Assembly (NCBI GenBank): GCA_027493955.1
Contig: JAOSJT010000001.1
Span: 124,001 to 188,000, forward strand
Source: Bacteroidia bacterium
GTDB taxonomy: Bacteria; Bacteroidota; Ignavibacteria; SZUA-365
DNA length: 64,000 nt
Direction: 5' to 3'
The notes under the pieces are model-generated. The model saw nothing but the letters and a program-made list of their open reading frames with translations, had not been told where the DNA came from and made no database searches. The first letter of the stretch is position 1, and every line of letters starts with the position of its first letter. The position numbers and the translations under genes are program-made. Positions 1 through 9,122 of this stretch are shown here, one piece after another.

Positions 1-57
1 GTTGTCAAGAACAAGTCTAAATACGCTTTACCGCGTCAAGACGAGCGGGGAGATTTC

Positions 58-483
58 TCAGGTGTCGAGGCGGAAGAGACGACGCGCACGGTTCAGCACG
101 CGCTGTGTCCCCGTGCCCAGAATGATCCCGGTGGAGAGCAAAGCGCCGACGGTGTTCGCGATCATGTCGTAGGGATCGAGCATACGGGATGTGGCGACAT
201 CCTGATACACCTCGCTGAGTATACCGAAAGCGACGGTGGCGGCGAACGAGGCAAAAAGCGCTTTCGCAGGGGAGGAAAATCGTGGCAGCGGAAGCTCCAG
301 CGCAAGCCAGAGCAGGGCTTGCTGAACACCGAAAAGCAGAATATGCGCTATCTTGTCCGGCTGCCAGATCCGGACGACAGGGAAGGACGTCCCCGGGAGC
401 GACAGCAGGGTCATGATGAACAGGAACCAGACGACGGCGGGGAGAGCGGTACGCAAGCGAGCGCGTCGTTCATCCTGTGACAT
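58..483 (-). CDS. VanZ-like membrane protein
   Basis: A 141-residue protein with about four hydrophobic segments (roughly residues 15-32, 45-64, 73-94 and 104-124). It carries the VanZ-like pattern: a DKIAHILLF stretch after the first helix, then SEVYQ and an R..D..D..AN..G motif (RMLDPYDMIANTVG) before the last helix. VanZ-like proteins are small integral membrane proteins. The founding member affects teicoplanin resistance, but most chromosomal members have no known role. Its start overlaps the end of the upstream NAD(P)HX repair gene by 14 bases, so the two are probably co-transcribed and translationally coupled. No resistance genes lie nearby, so a resistance role should not be assumed. 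The family call is fairly sure and the function is unknown. Confidence 0.8.
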   Translation of the reverse strand: MSQDERRARLRTALPAVVWFLFIMTLLSLPGTSFPVVRIWQPDKIAHILLFGVQQALLWLALELPLPRFSSPAKALFASFAATVAFGILSEVYQDVATSRMLDPYDMIANTVGALLSTGIILGTGTQRVLNRARRLFRLDT

Positions 484-2044
484 GCGGAGAAAAATCCTTC
501 AGAATCGACGCAAAGGAGGAAAGCAGATCCGTCGCGATCAGACCGTATTCCCCAACCCGATCTCTTGCGTGATCTCCCGCCTGACCGTGGAGATACACCC
601 CCGCGCTGGCAGCGTGCTCCGATGAACAACCCTGAGCGCGGAATCCGGCTATGATACCGCTCAGCACGTCTCCCGCGCCGGCGGTCGCCATACCGGGGTT
701 GCCGGTGGGATTGATAAAGACGTTTCCGTCTCTGCTGGCGATAACTGTCGGAGCGCCTTTGAGTACCAGTGTCACACCGAACTCCACCGCGAAGGTCTGC
801 GACAAACTTATGCGTTTGGTCTCGATCTCCTCCTTGGATTGCGAGACAAGACGTGAAAATTCTCCCACATGCGGTGTCAGAATAACCTCCGCGTTGGTTT
901 TTTGCAGCAGGTTGAGATGACCACCGAGCGCGTACAAAGCATCTGCGTCCAGCAACAGCGGTGCGGATGCGTGTTCGACAATGCGGCGGACCAGATTCTG
1001 CGTTTCGTACTGTCGGGAAATTCCGGGACCGATTACAGTGATACTTGCGCTGTTGATACGCTCGAGTATTTTGTCGAAATCCTTGAGACTGAGCGTTCCT
1101 TCATCGGTCTCATTCAGGGGAACCGTCATGACTTCCGTGAGCTTGATCTCGAAAATCGAATTCAGGCTGGCCGGTACTCCGAGATGCACGATCCCCGCTC
1201 CGCTCCGCAACGCCGCTTCGGAGGCCAGGACGGCCGCACCGGTCAGTCCGACGGATCCGGCGAGGACGAAGACGTTCCCCATCTGGTATTTGTGGACGTC
1301 GAATGCGCGTCGGGGCAGCATAGCGATGACGTCGCGACTTTCGAGGAGGAATGCGCTCGCGGCGCTGCGCAGCACAGCCGCGTCCGGCAGCCCGATGTCA
1401 ACCACGCGGACCTTCCCGGCATGCGCGCGGCCTTTGCGAAGAAGTACCCCGCGCTTGTAGGCACCCATGGTGGCAGTGCACCCGGCGCGCACGGCACAGC
1501 CGAGAACATCCCCTGTATCGGCACTGATTCCTGTGGGTACATCGATGGACAGAACAGGAACCGGCGAGGAATTGATGACCTCGACAACCTCCGCGAGTTC
1601 TCCCGTAAGGGGCGAGGCAAGACCAGTACCGAGCATGGCGTCTACGAGCAGGGCGGGTCCTTGCCGGAGGAGATCCGCGAGTTGGGCGCTGCCTCGGAAA
1701 AGGGATACATGCAGGGTATCGCTGCTGCTCTCCATGCGCCGGAGAATGTCGAGATTCGTGCGAGCGTCTCCCAGAATACTCTCATCCGGAGCCAGTGTCA
1801 ATACATCCACGTGAACGCCGCGGTTGTGCAGATGACGGGCGATCGCGAAGCCGTCCCCTCCGTTGTTGCCTTTCCCGCATACGATCAGAACGCGTTTCCC
1901 GGAGAGAGGCCCGAATTCCGCTTCGGCCACATCTGCCGAACCGCGGGCGGCATTTTCCATGAGTACAACACCAGGAATGCCAAATTCCTCGATACCTGTC
2001 TGATCGCAGGCGCGTATCTCATCAGAAGTGAAAACGGGCAGCAT
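470..2044 (-). CDS. nnr: Bifunctional NAD(P)HX epimerase / ADP-dependent NAD(P)HX dehydratase
   Basis: A 524-residue fusion that repairs hydrated NADH and NADPH. The N-terminal YjeF-N epimerase domain (about residues 1-220) contains the nucleotide-binding loop GKGNNGGDG at residues 57-65. The C-terminal ribokinase-like dehydratase domain (about 230-515) contains GPGIS and the GAGDVLSG motif starting near residue 456. Length and domain order match the usual bacterial fused enzyme. The ATG at 2044 begins MLPVFTSDEIRACD, which fits the family start. It lies 228 bases downstream of nuoN. A repair enzyme for damaged NAD(P)H next to complex I genes makes metabolic sense, but shared transcription is inference. 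The upstream gap holds a short ATCGT repeat array. Confidence 0.93.
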   Translation of the reverse strand: MLPVFTSDEIRACDQTGIEEFGIPGVVLMENAARGSADVAEAEFGPLSGKRVLIVCGKGNNGGDGFAIARHLHNRGVHVDVLTLAPDESILGDARTNLDILRRMESSSDTLHVSLFRGSAQLADLLRQGPALLVDAMLGTGLASPLTGELAEVVEVINSSPVPVLSIDVPTGISADTGDVLGCAVRAGCTATMGAYKRGVLLRKGRAHAGKVRVVDIGLPDAAVLRSAASAFLLESRDVIAMLPRRAFDVHKYQMGNVFVLAGSVGLTGAAVLASEAALRSGAGIVHLGVPASLNSIFEIKLTEVMTVPLNETDEGTLSLKDFDKILERINSASITVIGPGISRQYETQNLVRRIVEHASAPLLLDADALYALGGHLNLLQKTNAEVILTPHVGEFSRLVSQSKEEIETKRISLSQTFAVEFGVTLVLKGAPTVIASRDGNVFINPTGNPGMATAGAGDVLSGIIAGFRAQGCSSEHAASAGVYLHGQAGDHARDRVGEYGLIATDLLSSFASILKDFSPHVTG

Positions 2045-2046
2045 TT

Positions 2047-2088
2047 ACGATTTTCGATTAAACGATGTACGATATACGATTTGACGAT
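2047..2088. repeat. ACGAT/ATCGT mini-array upstream of nnr
   Basis: Five ACGAT units and one TCGAT unit lie in 42 bases (2047, 2054, 2062, 2069, 2076, 2084), spaced 7-8 bases. The array ends three bases before the nnr start codon on the minus strand. It is much more AT-rich than the flanking genes. It may be an intergenic repeat family or a leader element; the function is unknown. Confidence 0.6.
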
Positions 2089-2248
2089 TAGGAGGGAGGC
2101 CGAAGCTATGTATGTTGATGGCTCTTGTGTCGATATATGCGAGCGAAGGTGGGAGAGAGTGATGCAGCATACAAAACAGCGGTCCCGCCTGGCATCTCTC
2201 ATGATTTCGCTCCAGGGCTCGGGCAGGAACTGCAATCTCCGTGCTCTG

Positions 2249-2276
2249 CTCTCCGCGCTCAGCTCTCCGCGCTCAG
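2249..2276. repeat. 14-bp perfect tandem duplication at the nuoN 3' end
   Basis: CTCTCCGCGCTCAG occurs twice head to tail (2249-2262 and 2263-2276), preceded by a degenerate third copy around 2236-2248. The second copy includes the nuoN stop codon (2273-2275), so the duplication lies in the 3' end and downstream region of nuoN. It is probably a replication-slippage product. Confidence 0.7.
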
Positions 2277-3697
2277 AACAATCCGTTCATCCAGGCCAGT
2301 ACGACGGCGGGGAAGAGGCCAATGAGAAAAATGGCAGCGGTGGAAAGAATGAGCGCCGACGTGCCGGCACCCGTCGCATCCACTGCGGATTGCGCCTCGC
2401 CTTCCTGGAAAAACATCACGACGGTCACGCGCAAATAGTAATACACCGATATCATGCTGGTAATGACGCCGACAATGGTCAGCCAGGTATAGCCGCCCTC
2501 TATCGCCGCGACGAAAATGTAGTATTTACCGAAAAAGCCGGCCAGGGGCGGTAGTCCTACCAGAGAGAACATGAACACCGCCATGAGCACAGCCAGCATC
2601 GGACTGCGTTTGAACAGTCCACGGAAATCCTCGATCTCGGTTCCACGCTGCTCTGAATTCTCAATGATGGAAATGATGCCGAAGGCGCCAATATTGGTAA
2701 AGGTATAGGAAATCAGATAGAAGAGCACACCAGCGATGCTCATATCGGCTCCAACGGTGATACCGATCAGCATATAGCCCGCGTGAGCGATGCTCGAATA
2801 CGCCAGCATGCGTTTGACATTGCTCTGCGAAATTGCAACCAGGTTACCGACGATCATGGATGCCACGGACAATACCGCAAGAACAGTGTTCATGCTGCTT
2901 CCGGTAAAGTCGAAAGTCGCGGTGAAAACCAGCAGCAGGGAGGAAAACGCGGCGGCCTTCGCGCCGGTAGACATGAATGCCGTGACCATGGTGGGTGAGC
3001 CTTCGTATACGTCCGGAACCCACATGTGAAAAGGGACAGAGCCGACTTTAAACGCGAAGCCGACAAGGAGCAGACCGGCCCCTGTCAGAAACAGGGGCTC
3101 GGTCTTGTATGCGGTTATGTTCTGTGCAATCTCCAGAATGTTCGTGCTTCCCGTGCTGCCGTACATCAGGGCAATGCCATACAGGAAGAATCCCGATGCA
3201 AAGGAACCGAGCAGGAAGTACTTCAGCGCGGCTTCGTTCGATTTGTGCATCCGGCGGGTGGCGCCCGCAAGTACGTACAGGCTGATGGACATCAGTTCCA
3301 GTCCGATGAACGTCACCACGAGATCGATGCCCGCGGCGAACGTCATCATGCCGGCTACCGCGAAGAGAATCAAATGGAAGAACTCTCCGAAGTTGGCACC
3401 GATTTTCGCGATGTACTCTCTCGAAAGGAGTATCGTTAGTCCCGCTGCGGTCAGGAACAGTATGGCTGTCACGCTCGCGAAGCCGCCCGTCAACACCGAG
3501 CCTCCGAAGGCGGTACCGTTGTCGGGATACAGCAGTATCGCGAAAACAATGTTCACCGCTATACCGAGCAGCGAAACCCAATACTCCGCGGCGAGCGGAT
3601 TCTTTTTCAGCGCGTTGATCAGCACGACGATGAGCGAAAGCGCGACCATGCCGGCGATCGGCCCTGTGCGAATGGTGTCGTTAATCAGTTGTTCCAT
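2273..3697 (-). CDS. nuoN: NADH-quinone oxidoreductase subunit N
   Basis: A 474-residue polytopic protein (about 14 membrane helices) of the Mrp-antiporter-like complex I subunits. It is one of three antiporter-type channels thought to pump protons in the membrane arm. Visible family marks are GLELMSISLYVLAG (conserved channel Glu), FKVGSVPFHMWVPDVYEGSP (conserved Lys and quinone oxidoreductase signature) and STGAKAAAF (second Lys). Length is normal. It is the last nuo gene of the cluster and is separated from nuoM by an NhaD-type antiporter gene, with a 33-base gap to that gene. Its 3' end runs into a 14-bp tandem repeat. The call is secure. Confidence 0.96.
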   Translation of the reverse strand: MEQLINDTIRTGPIAGMVALSLIVVLINALKKNPLAAEYWVSLLGIAVNIVFAILLYPDNGTAFGGSVLTGGFASVTAILFLTAAGLTILLSREYIAKIGANFGEFFHLILFAVAGMMTFAAGIDLVVTFIGLELMSISLYVLAGATRRMHKSNEAALKYFLLGSFASGFFLYGIALMYGSTGSTNILEIAQNITAYKTEPLFLTGAGLLLVGFAFKVGSVPFHMWVPDVYEGSPTMVTAFMSTGAKAAAFSSLLLVFTATFDFTGSSMNTVLAVLSVASMIVGNLVAISQSNVKRMLAYSSIAHAGYMLIGITVGADMSIAGVLFYLISYTFTNIGAFGIISIIENSEQRGTEIEDFRGLFKRSPMLAVLMAVFMFSLVGLPPLAGFFGKYYIFVAAIEGGYTWLTIVGVITSMISVYYYLRVTVVMFFQEGEAQSAVDATGAGTSALILSTAAIFLIGLFPAVVLAWMNGLF

Positions 3698-3730
3698 TGT
3701 ACCTGTCGGATGCGTCGAATGCGATTGCGG

Positions 3731-5260
3731 TCAATTGAAATACAGCAGCCACACCAGGAAAAAGATGGGCAGAAGTATGGGAATGGCAAAGCGGAACAGA
3801 TAGCCGAAAAAGCTCGGCATTTTGGCGCCCGCCTGCTCGGCGATGGACTTCACCATGAAGTTCGGCGCGTTGCCGATATACGTCATTGCGCCGAAAAACA
3901 CGGCGGCAACGCTGATCGCGACGACGTAAATGTCGTGCAGTCCGATCAGAATGGAGACGTTGATATCATCGAGCGGGACATTGCCGGACGCGACCATGTC
4001 ACCATGGTACCGCACCAGCACCTCCACCGTCGTGCGCACCTCCTGCGAGTACTGCGCGAAATTCGGGGCGTTCAGCGCGCCATTCGCGATCACCTCCTGC
4101 ACCTGCGTTACCAGCTCGGGTCGCACGAGCAGGCCGATCTCCGCGCTAAGGAAATTCAGATACGTCGGGGCGTTGTCGAGGAAGGAAGACAACGCTCCAG
4201 TGCCCCAATAGAACTGTCCTGCGCTGGAGATGCCGAGCGATGCCGCATTCAACTCCAACCAGTCCAATGCGGGCACCATAGTCGCAAAAAGCCCGAGGAA
4301 CAGGAAGCCTACTTCCTTGATCGGGAAGAAATTGAAATCGTTGGCCCGATGAATATCGCGCTTCGTCGTAAAATACGATGCGGCGGCAGCGATAATCATG
4401 ATCGCCTCACGCACGAACGGAGGATCCTGGATGAAGACGGCGATGAGGATCAGGAGAAGGAAGCCGATATTGTGCATGCCCTGCAGTTTCGTCTCGTCGC
4501 CGGCCTCGTTCTGTCTGGCGCGGACATCAACCGGTACCTTCTTGTAGTAGTATGTGTCGATAGCAATGAAGACCGCAAGAACGATGCCGATCGTCAGAAG
4601 CCATATCATCCACACATTCTCCATCACCCAGAAGAAGGGGATACCCTTCAGATACCCCAGAAACAGAGGGGGATCGCCGATGGGCGTGAGCGCACCGCCG
4701 ATATTGCTGACGATGAAAATGAAGAAAATGATGTGGTAGGCGTGCAGACGCGATTTGTTGTTCCGCATGAACGGCCGGATCAGAATCATCGATGCGCCGG
4801 TCGTACCTACCAGATTCGAAAGCACAGCGCCGATCAGCAGCAACACTGTGTTCTTCACCGGTGACGCATAGCCCTTGAGGTTGATGTGCATTCCGCCTGC
4901 GACGACGAAAAGCGAACCTACGAGACAGATGAAGCTGAAATACTCGATCCCCGAATGCAGCATGCGCACCGGGTTGTGGAGGAAAAAGACGTAATAGACT
5001 ATGGTGATCAACCCGAGGCCGATCGCCACATGAGGGAAGTAGTGCTCCCACCAATGCTTGTTGATGAACGGCATCAGAGCGATGGCGAGCAGCAACACGA
5101 CAAAGGGGATGATCATGAGAGGATTGGGCTCAATTACATGCGAGACGCCTTCCGACGCGAACGCCGGAAGTGTCGTCAGCATGAGAGCCGCGAGTGCGCC
5201 GAGGCACACTTTGACTGCGTAAGCCAGGGTTTTCAACGAAATACTCCTGTTGAACATCAC
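3731..5260 (-). CDS. nhaD: NhaD-type Na+/H+ antiporter inside the nuo cluster
   Basis: A 509-residue membrane protein of the ion-transporter superfamily that includes NhaD and arsenite/citrate carriers. The N terminus has a cleavable-looking signal (LGALAALMLTTLPAFASEG), followed by many helices. NhaD-like stretches include SNIGGALTPIGDPPLFLGYL and YIGNAPNFMVKSIAEQAG. The start overlaps the nuoM stop by four bases (ATGA), and nuoN follows after 33 bases, so it is almost certainly co-transcribed with complex I. NhaD proteins exchange cytoplasmic Na+ for external H+. Placement between two pumping subunits suggests coupling of respiration to sodium balance, but a physical association with complex I is only inference. 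Substrate assignment is from family resemblance. Confidence 0.88.
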   Translation of the reverse strand: MMFNRSISLKTLAYAVKVCLGALAALMLTTLPAFASEGVSHVIEPNPLMIIPFVVLLLAIALMPFINKHWWEHYFPHVAIGLGLITIVYYVFFLHNPVRMLHSGIEYFSFICLVGSLFVVAGGMHINLKGYASPVKNTVLLLIGAVLSNLVGTTGASMILIRPFMRNNKSRLHAYHIIFFIFIVSNIGGALTPIGDPPLFLGYLKGIPFFWVMENVWMIWLLTIGIVLAVFIAIDTYYYKKVPVDVRARQNEAGDETKLQGMHNIGFLLLILIAVFIQDPPFVREAIMIIAAAASYFTTKRDIHRANDFNFFPIKEVGFLFLGLFATMVPALDWLELNAASLGISSAGQFYWGTGALSSFLDNAPTYLNFLSAEIGLLVRPELVTQVQEVIANGALNAPNFAQYSQEVRTTVEVLVRYHGDMVASGNVPLDDINVSILIGLHDIYVVAISVAAVFFGAMTYIGNAPNFMVKSIAEQAGAKMPSFFGYLFRFAIPILLPIFFLVWLLYFN

Positions 5261-6801
5261 GGTTGTTTGGGTGCAGTCTCCGTCATCGTTGCACCGCTCC
5301 GTACGTGTTCCAGTTTGTCGACCACTCGTTGCATGGTCGGCTCGGACTTGGACAGAAATGTTGACGGGTACACGCCGATCCAGAAAATGAAGAGGATGAT
5401 CGGTAGAAGAAGGCCGATCTCACGTTTGCTCAGATCGGGCAGAGACTCGTTTTCCGGATTTCTCGAAACGCCGAACACCACCCTCTGATACATCCACAGC
5501 ATGTACACCGCCGCGAGCACAACGCCGGTCGAGGCGAACACAACATACCAGATGGATCCCAGCACGCCGGAGTTGAAAGAGCCGAGGAGAATCAGAAATT
5601 CTCCGACAAACCCGTTCGTGCCCGGCAAGCCGATGGACGAAAGTGTCACGATGAGAAAGAAGGTTGAAAATACCGGAATGGAGCGAGCCAGTCCGCCAAA
5701 ATCCTCGATCATGCGCGTATGCCGACGATCATAAATCATACCCACGATGAGGAAGAGCGCCCCTGTCGACAATCCGTGATTGATCATCTGAATGAGTCCG
5801 CCCTGCAAACCGGCAGTGGTCATACCGAACAACCCGAGCAGGATGAAACCCATGTGACTCACGGAACTGTAGGCGACGAGTTTCTTCACGTCCTTCTGTA
5901 CCATCGATACAAGCGCGCCGTAAATGATTCCGACAACACCGAGAACCGAAAGGAGCGATGCGAATTCTATCGAAGACTGCGGGAAGAGCTGAAGATTGAA
6001 ACGGATGAGGCCGTATGTGCCCATCTTGAGCAAAACGCCTGCGAGTATGACCGATCCTCCCGTTGGTGCCTGAACGTGCGCATCAGGCAGCCAGGTGTGC
6101 AGCGGGAAGGCCGGTACCTTGATAAGGAAACTCAGTGCAAACGCCGCGAACATCCACTGCTGGATCTGCAAGGGTACCGTGGGTGCGATCTCGAACAGCT
6201 CAACGATATTCGTCGTGAATACACCGCCCGGCATTGTCGACGCGTAATACCCGAGCCAGATGATCGCGATCAGCATGAGCAGTGATCCGACCATCGTGTA
6301 AATGAAGAATTTCACCGTCGCATATATGCGATCCTTGCCGCCCCAGATACCGATGATGAAGTACATCGGGATCAGTATCAGTTCCCAGAACACATAGAAA
6401 AGAAATGTGTCCAGCGCCACGAACACGCCGATCATCGCCGTCTCGAGCAGCAGCATCATAGCGATGTACAGCGCGATGTTTTTTTGTATCGATGTCCACG
6501 AGGAAAGCAGAACGATGGGGGTGAGGAAGGTCGTAAGCAAGACCAGCAGCATGGACAGTCCGTCAACACCCACGTGATAACTCACGTTCAGCGAAGGTAT
6601 CCAGAGGACGCGCTCGACGAACTGCATGCCGGGATTGCCGGCGTCGTAGCCGAAGTACAACGGAAGCGACAGCGCGAATACCACGAGAGAGGAGAGTAGC
6701 CCTGCCCATCGCGCGCCTTCGGCGCTACGGCGGAACAACAGGACGATGGCGGCTCCGATCAGCGGGAGGAAAAGCAGGTAGGTCAGCAGGTGTGGGATCA
6801 T
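5257..6801 (-). CDS. nuoM: NADH-quinone oxidoreductase subunit M
   Basis: A 514-residue antiporter-like complex I subunit with about 14 membrane helices. It has the conserved channel glutamate in FYVFWELILIPMYFIIGIWG, the signature LPDAHVQAPTGGSVILAG, the following conserved Lys (LLKMGTYG), and SVSHMGFILLG. It begins 10 bases after the nuoL stop and ends with a 4-base overlap into the NhaD-type gene. The gene order L-M-(nhaD)-N keeps the usual nuo order apart from the insertion. Length is normal for NuoM. The call is secure. Confidence 0.96.
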   Translation of the reverse strand: MIPHLLTYLLFLPLIGAAIVLLFRRSAEGARWAGLLSSLVVFALSLPLYFGYDAGNPGMQFVERVLWIPSLNVSYHVGVDGLSMLLVLLTTFLTPIVLLSSWTSIQKNIALYIAMMLLLETAMIGVFVALDTFLFYVFWELILIPMYFIIGIWGGKDRIYATVKFFIYTMVGSLLMLIAIIWLGYYASTMPGGVFTTNIVELFEIAPTVPLQIQQWMFAAFALSFLIKVPAFPLHTWLPDAHVQAPTGGSVILAGVLLKMGTYGLIRFNLQLFPQSSIEFASLLSVLGVVGIIYGALVSMVQKDVKKLVAYSSVSHMGFILLGLFGMTTAGLQGGLIQMINHGLSTGALFLIVGMIYDRRHTRMIEDFGGLARSIPVFSTFFLIVTLSSIGLPGTNGFVGEFLILLGSFNSGVLGSIWYVVFASTGVVLAAVYMLWMYQRVVFGVSRNPENESLPDLSKREIGLLLPIILFIFWIGVYPSTFLSKSEPTMQRVVDKLEHVRSGATMTETAPKQP

Positions 6802-6811
6802 CGCGATTCCG

Positions 6812-8746
6812 TCAGCTCAATATGATCAATCCAAGGACAACCGCGATTCCAAGAACCACGAGCATGGCATATTGCTGTACCACGCCGGTCTGGATAACGC
6901 GAAGGGCGGAACTGCCCGCAGCCGTGAGTTTCCCGAGGCCATTGACAATTCCGTCAATGATGCGTACGTCGAATACACGGAAGAGGAGAGACTCGGATGT
7001 TTTCACCATCGGCTTGACAACCGTGGTATCGTAGGCCTCGTCCACAAAATATTTGTTTGCCAGAAGCTTGTACAGTCCGCCGGCTTTCATGAGCTTTGTG
7101 TCGGCGTTGGGATCCTTCAGGAACATGCTGCGACCAAGCCAGAAGCCCGTGATGCCGATAAGCACGCTGATACCCATGAGGGCGTACTCGAGCGCGTGGT
7201 CATGATGCTCGGCCAGGCGCATCGTTGCCTCGGCCTGCGAGAAAACAGGGTGAAGCCATTGATGAATGGCATTGCCTCCGCCCAACACCGCCGGAACACC
7301 GACGAAACCGCCGACAACAGCCAGCGCGGCCAACACGATCAGCGGAATGGTCATCGTCGCGGGCGATTCGTGCGGATGTTTGTCGTGCCCCCAGCGCGCT
7401 TCGCCCTCAAAGGTCAGGGTTACCATGCGGAACATGTAGAATGCCGTCATAAGGGCTGCGGCCGCACCGAGCAGCCAAAGCACGGCGGAACCATCGGCGA
7501 AAGCCTTCCACAGGATTTCATCCTTCGAGAAAAAGCCCGACAACGGGGGGAAGCCGGCGATGGCGAAACTGGAAATCAGAAAGGTCCAGTATGTGCGCGG
7601 CATGATTTTTTTCAGACCACCCATGCGGCGGATGTCCTGCTCTTCGTGCAGGGCATGGATGACCGAGCCAGATCCAAGGAACAGGCATGCCTTGAAAAAG
7701 GCATGGGTCATCACATGGAAAATGGCTGCTGTAAACGCTCCCACGCCCAGTGCCAGGAACATATATCCCAACTGGCTGACGGTGGAATATGCGAGCACTT
7801 TCTTGATGTCGTTCTGCGCGATACCGATGGAAGCGGCCATGATGGCCGTCACAGCGCCGACGATTGCCACGATCATCATCGCATCGGGCGCCAGGGCATA
7901 TAACGCGGAATTACGCGCAACCATGTACACTCCTGCGGTGACCATGGTCGCGGCATGAATGAGAGCGGAAACCGGTGTCGGACCCGCCATCGCATCGGGA
8001 AGCCAGACGAAGAGGGGAATCTGTGCGCTCTTGCCGGTCGCGCCGATGAAGAGCAGCAATGTGATCCAAAACATCGTGCTGTCGCCGGGCGCCAATGCGC
8101 CTGCCTCGCCCATGACTTCGCGGAAGGTCAGTGTGCCGAATTCCCGGAAAATCAGAAACATGCCGAGCATGAAGGCAAAGTCACCGATACGGTTGACCCA
8201 AAACGCCTTGTTCGCCGCGTCACCCGTCCACGTGATGCTGGTGCCGGGAAATTTCCTGTCGTACCAAAAGCCGATCAGCAGGTACGAGCACAGTCCCACG
8301 CCTTCCCATCCAAGAAACATGAGAAGGAAATTGTCCGCCAAAACCAGGTTCAGCATCGCGAAAATGAACAGGTTCAGGTAGGTGAAGAAGCGCCAGAACC
8401 CGCGGTCGCCATGCATGTAGCCGATGGAATATACGTGGATGAGGAAGCCCACACCGGTCACCACCAGCGTCATGAGTATGGACAGCTGATCCACCTGATA
8501 GGCGGCGGAAACCTTGAATGACCCTACCGCCAGCCACGTGAACAGTGTCACGACATGGCTGCGCTCCTCCGGCGCCGCGCCCAGCATTTCGATGAATATC
8601 AGCGCTGCGACGACGAAGGACAAACCCACGGCGGCGCTGCCGATGGCTCCGACGAGAGATTCGCTCCTGATTTTCCTCCCGAACAGCCCGTTAATGAGCA
8701 GGCCGATCAGCGGGAAGAGGACAATGAACCCGGCGTATTGATGCAT
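6812..8746 (-). CDS. nuoL: NADH-quinone oxidoreductase subunit L
   Basis: A 644-residue protein, the largest antiporter-like subunit, at the distal tip of the complex I membrane arm. It shows the conserved FLGWEGVGLCSYLLIGFWY segment with the channel Glu, the signature WLPDAMAGPTPVSALIHAAT, STVSQLGYMFLALG, and a long C-terminal region (about residues 480-644). That region should carry the lateral helix typical of NuoL. The start at 8746 (MHQYAGFIVLFPLIG) matches the family N terminus, although the Shine-Dalgarno site is weak. It lies between nuoK (52 bases upstream) and nuoM (10 bases downstream). The call is secure. Confidence 0.96.
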   Translation of the reverse strand: MHQYAGFIVLFPLIGLLINGLFGRKIRSESLVGAIGSAAVGLSFVVAALIFIEMLGAAPEERSHVVTLFTWLAVGSFKVSAAYQVDQLSILMTLVVTGVGFLIHVYSIGYMHGDRGFWRFFTYLNLFIFAMLNLVLADNFLLMFLGWEGVGLCSYLLIGFWYDRKFPGTSITWTGDAANKAFWVNRIGDFAFMLGMFLIFREFGTLTFREVMGEAGALAPGDSTMFWITLLLFIGATGKSAQIPLFVWLPDAMAGPTPVSALIHAATMVTAGVYMVARNSALYALAPDAMMIVAIVGAVTAIMAASIGIAQNDIKKVLAYSTVSQLGYMFLALGVGAFTAAIFHVMTHAFFKACLFLGSGSVIHALHEEQDIRRMGGLKKIMPRTYWTFLISSFAIAGFPPLSGFFSKDEILWKAFADGSAVLWLLGAAAALMTAFYMFRMVTLTFEGEARWGHDKHPHESPATMTIPLIVLAALAVVGGFVGVPAVLGGGNAIHQWLHPVFSQAEATMRLAEHHDHALEYALMGISVLIGITGFWLGRSMFLKDPNADTKLMKAGGLYKLLANKYFVDEAYDTTVVKPMVKTSESLLFRVFDVRIIDGIVNGLGKLTAAGSSALRVIQTGVVQQYAMLVVLGIAVVLGLIILS

Positions 8747-8798
8747 GGAAAATGATGGACGTTAAACAGTGACTGTGTGATGCCGAAGCGGTGCTCTG

Positions 8799-9101
8799 TC
8801 ACCACTTTAAGAGATTGACGTCGTTGATGCTGACGGTTTGCTTATTCCTGAACAGCGCGATCACGATCGCGAGACCAACCGCGGCCTCGGCGGCGGCGAC
8901 GGCCATGACGAAGAAAACGAAAATCTGACCTGCCGCATCGCCAAGGAAGGCGCTGAATGAAACGAAGGTCAGATTCACCGAGTTGAGCATCAGCTCGATG
9001 CACATGAATATGATGATGGCGTTTCTGCGCGTCAATACCCCGACCACGCCGGTCGTGAACATGATGGCGCTGACAATGAGATAAAAATGAATCGGTACCA
9101 T
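8799..9101 (-). CDS. nuoK: NADH-quinone oxidoreductase subunit K
   Basis: A 100-residue protein with three membrane helices, the standard NuoK length. The two membrane glutamates needed for proton transfer are visible in [15 protein letters not shown] (second helix) and [17 protein letters not shown] (third helix). It ends in NDVNLLKW, a common NuoK tail. An AAGGAG site lies upstream of the ATG but about 13 bases away, which is a wide spacing. It lies between nuoJ and nuoL in the usual order. Confidence 0.96.
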   Translation of the reverse strand: MVPIHFYLIVSAIMFTTGVVGVLTRRNAIIIFMCIELMLNSVNLTFVSFSAFLGDAAGQIFVFFVMAVAAAEAAVGLAIVIALFRNKQTVSINDVNLLKW

Positions 9102-9122
9102 GTAACGGTCGTTTCTCCTTCG

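Noticed and set aside
1-57. A possible gene end at the left edge
   Set aside because: The first 57 bases hold no frame I can support and no recognisable signal.
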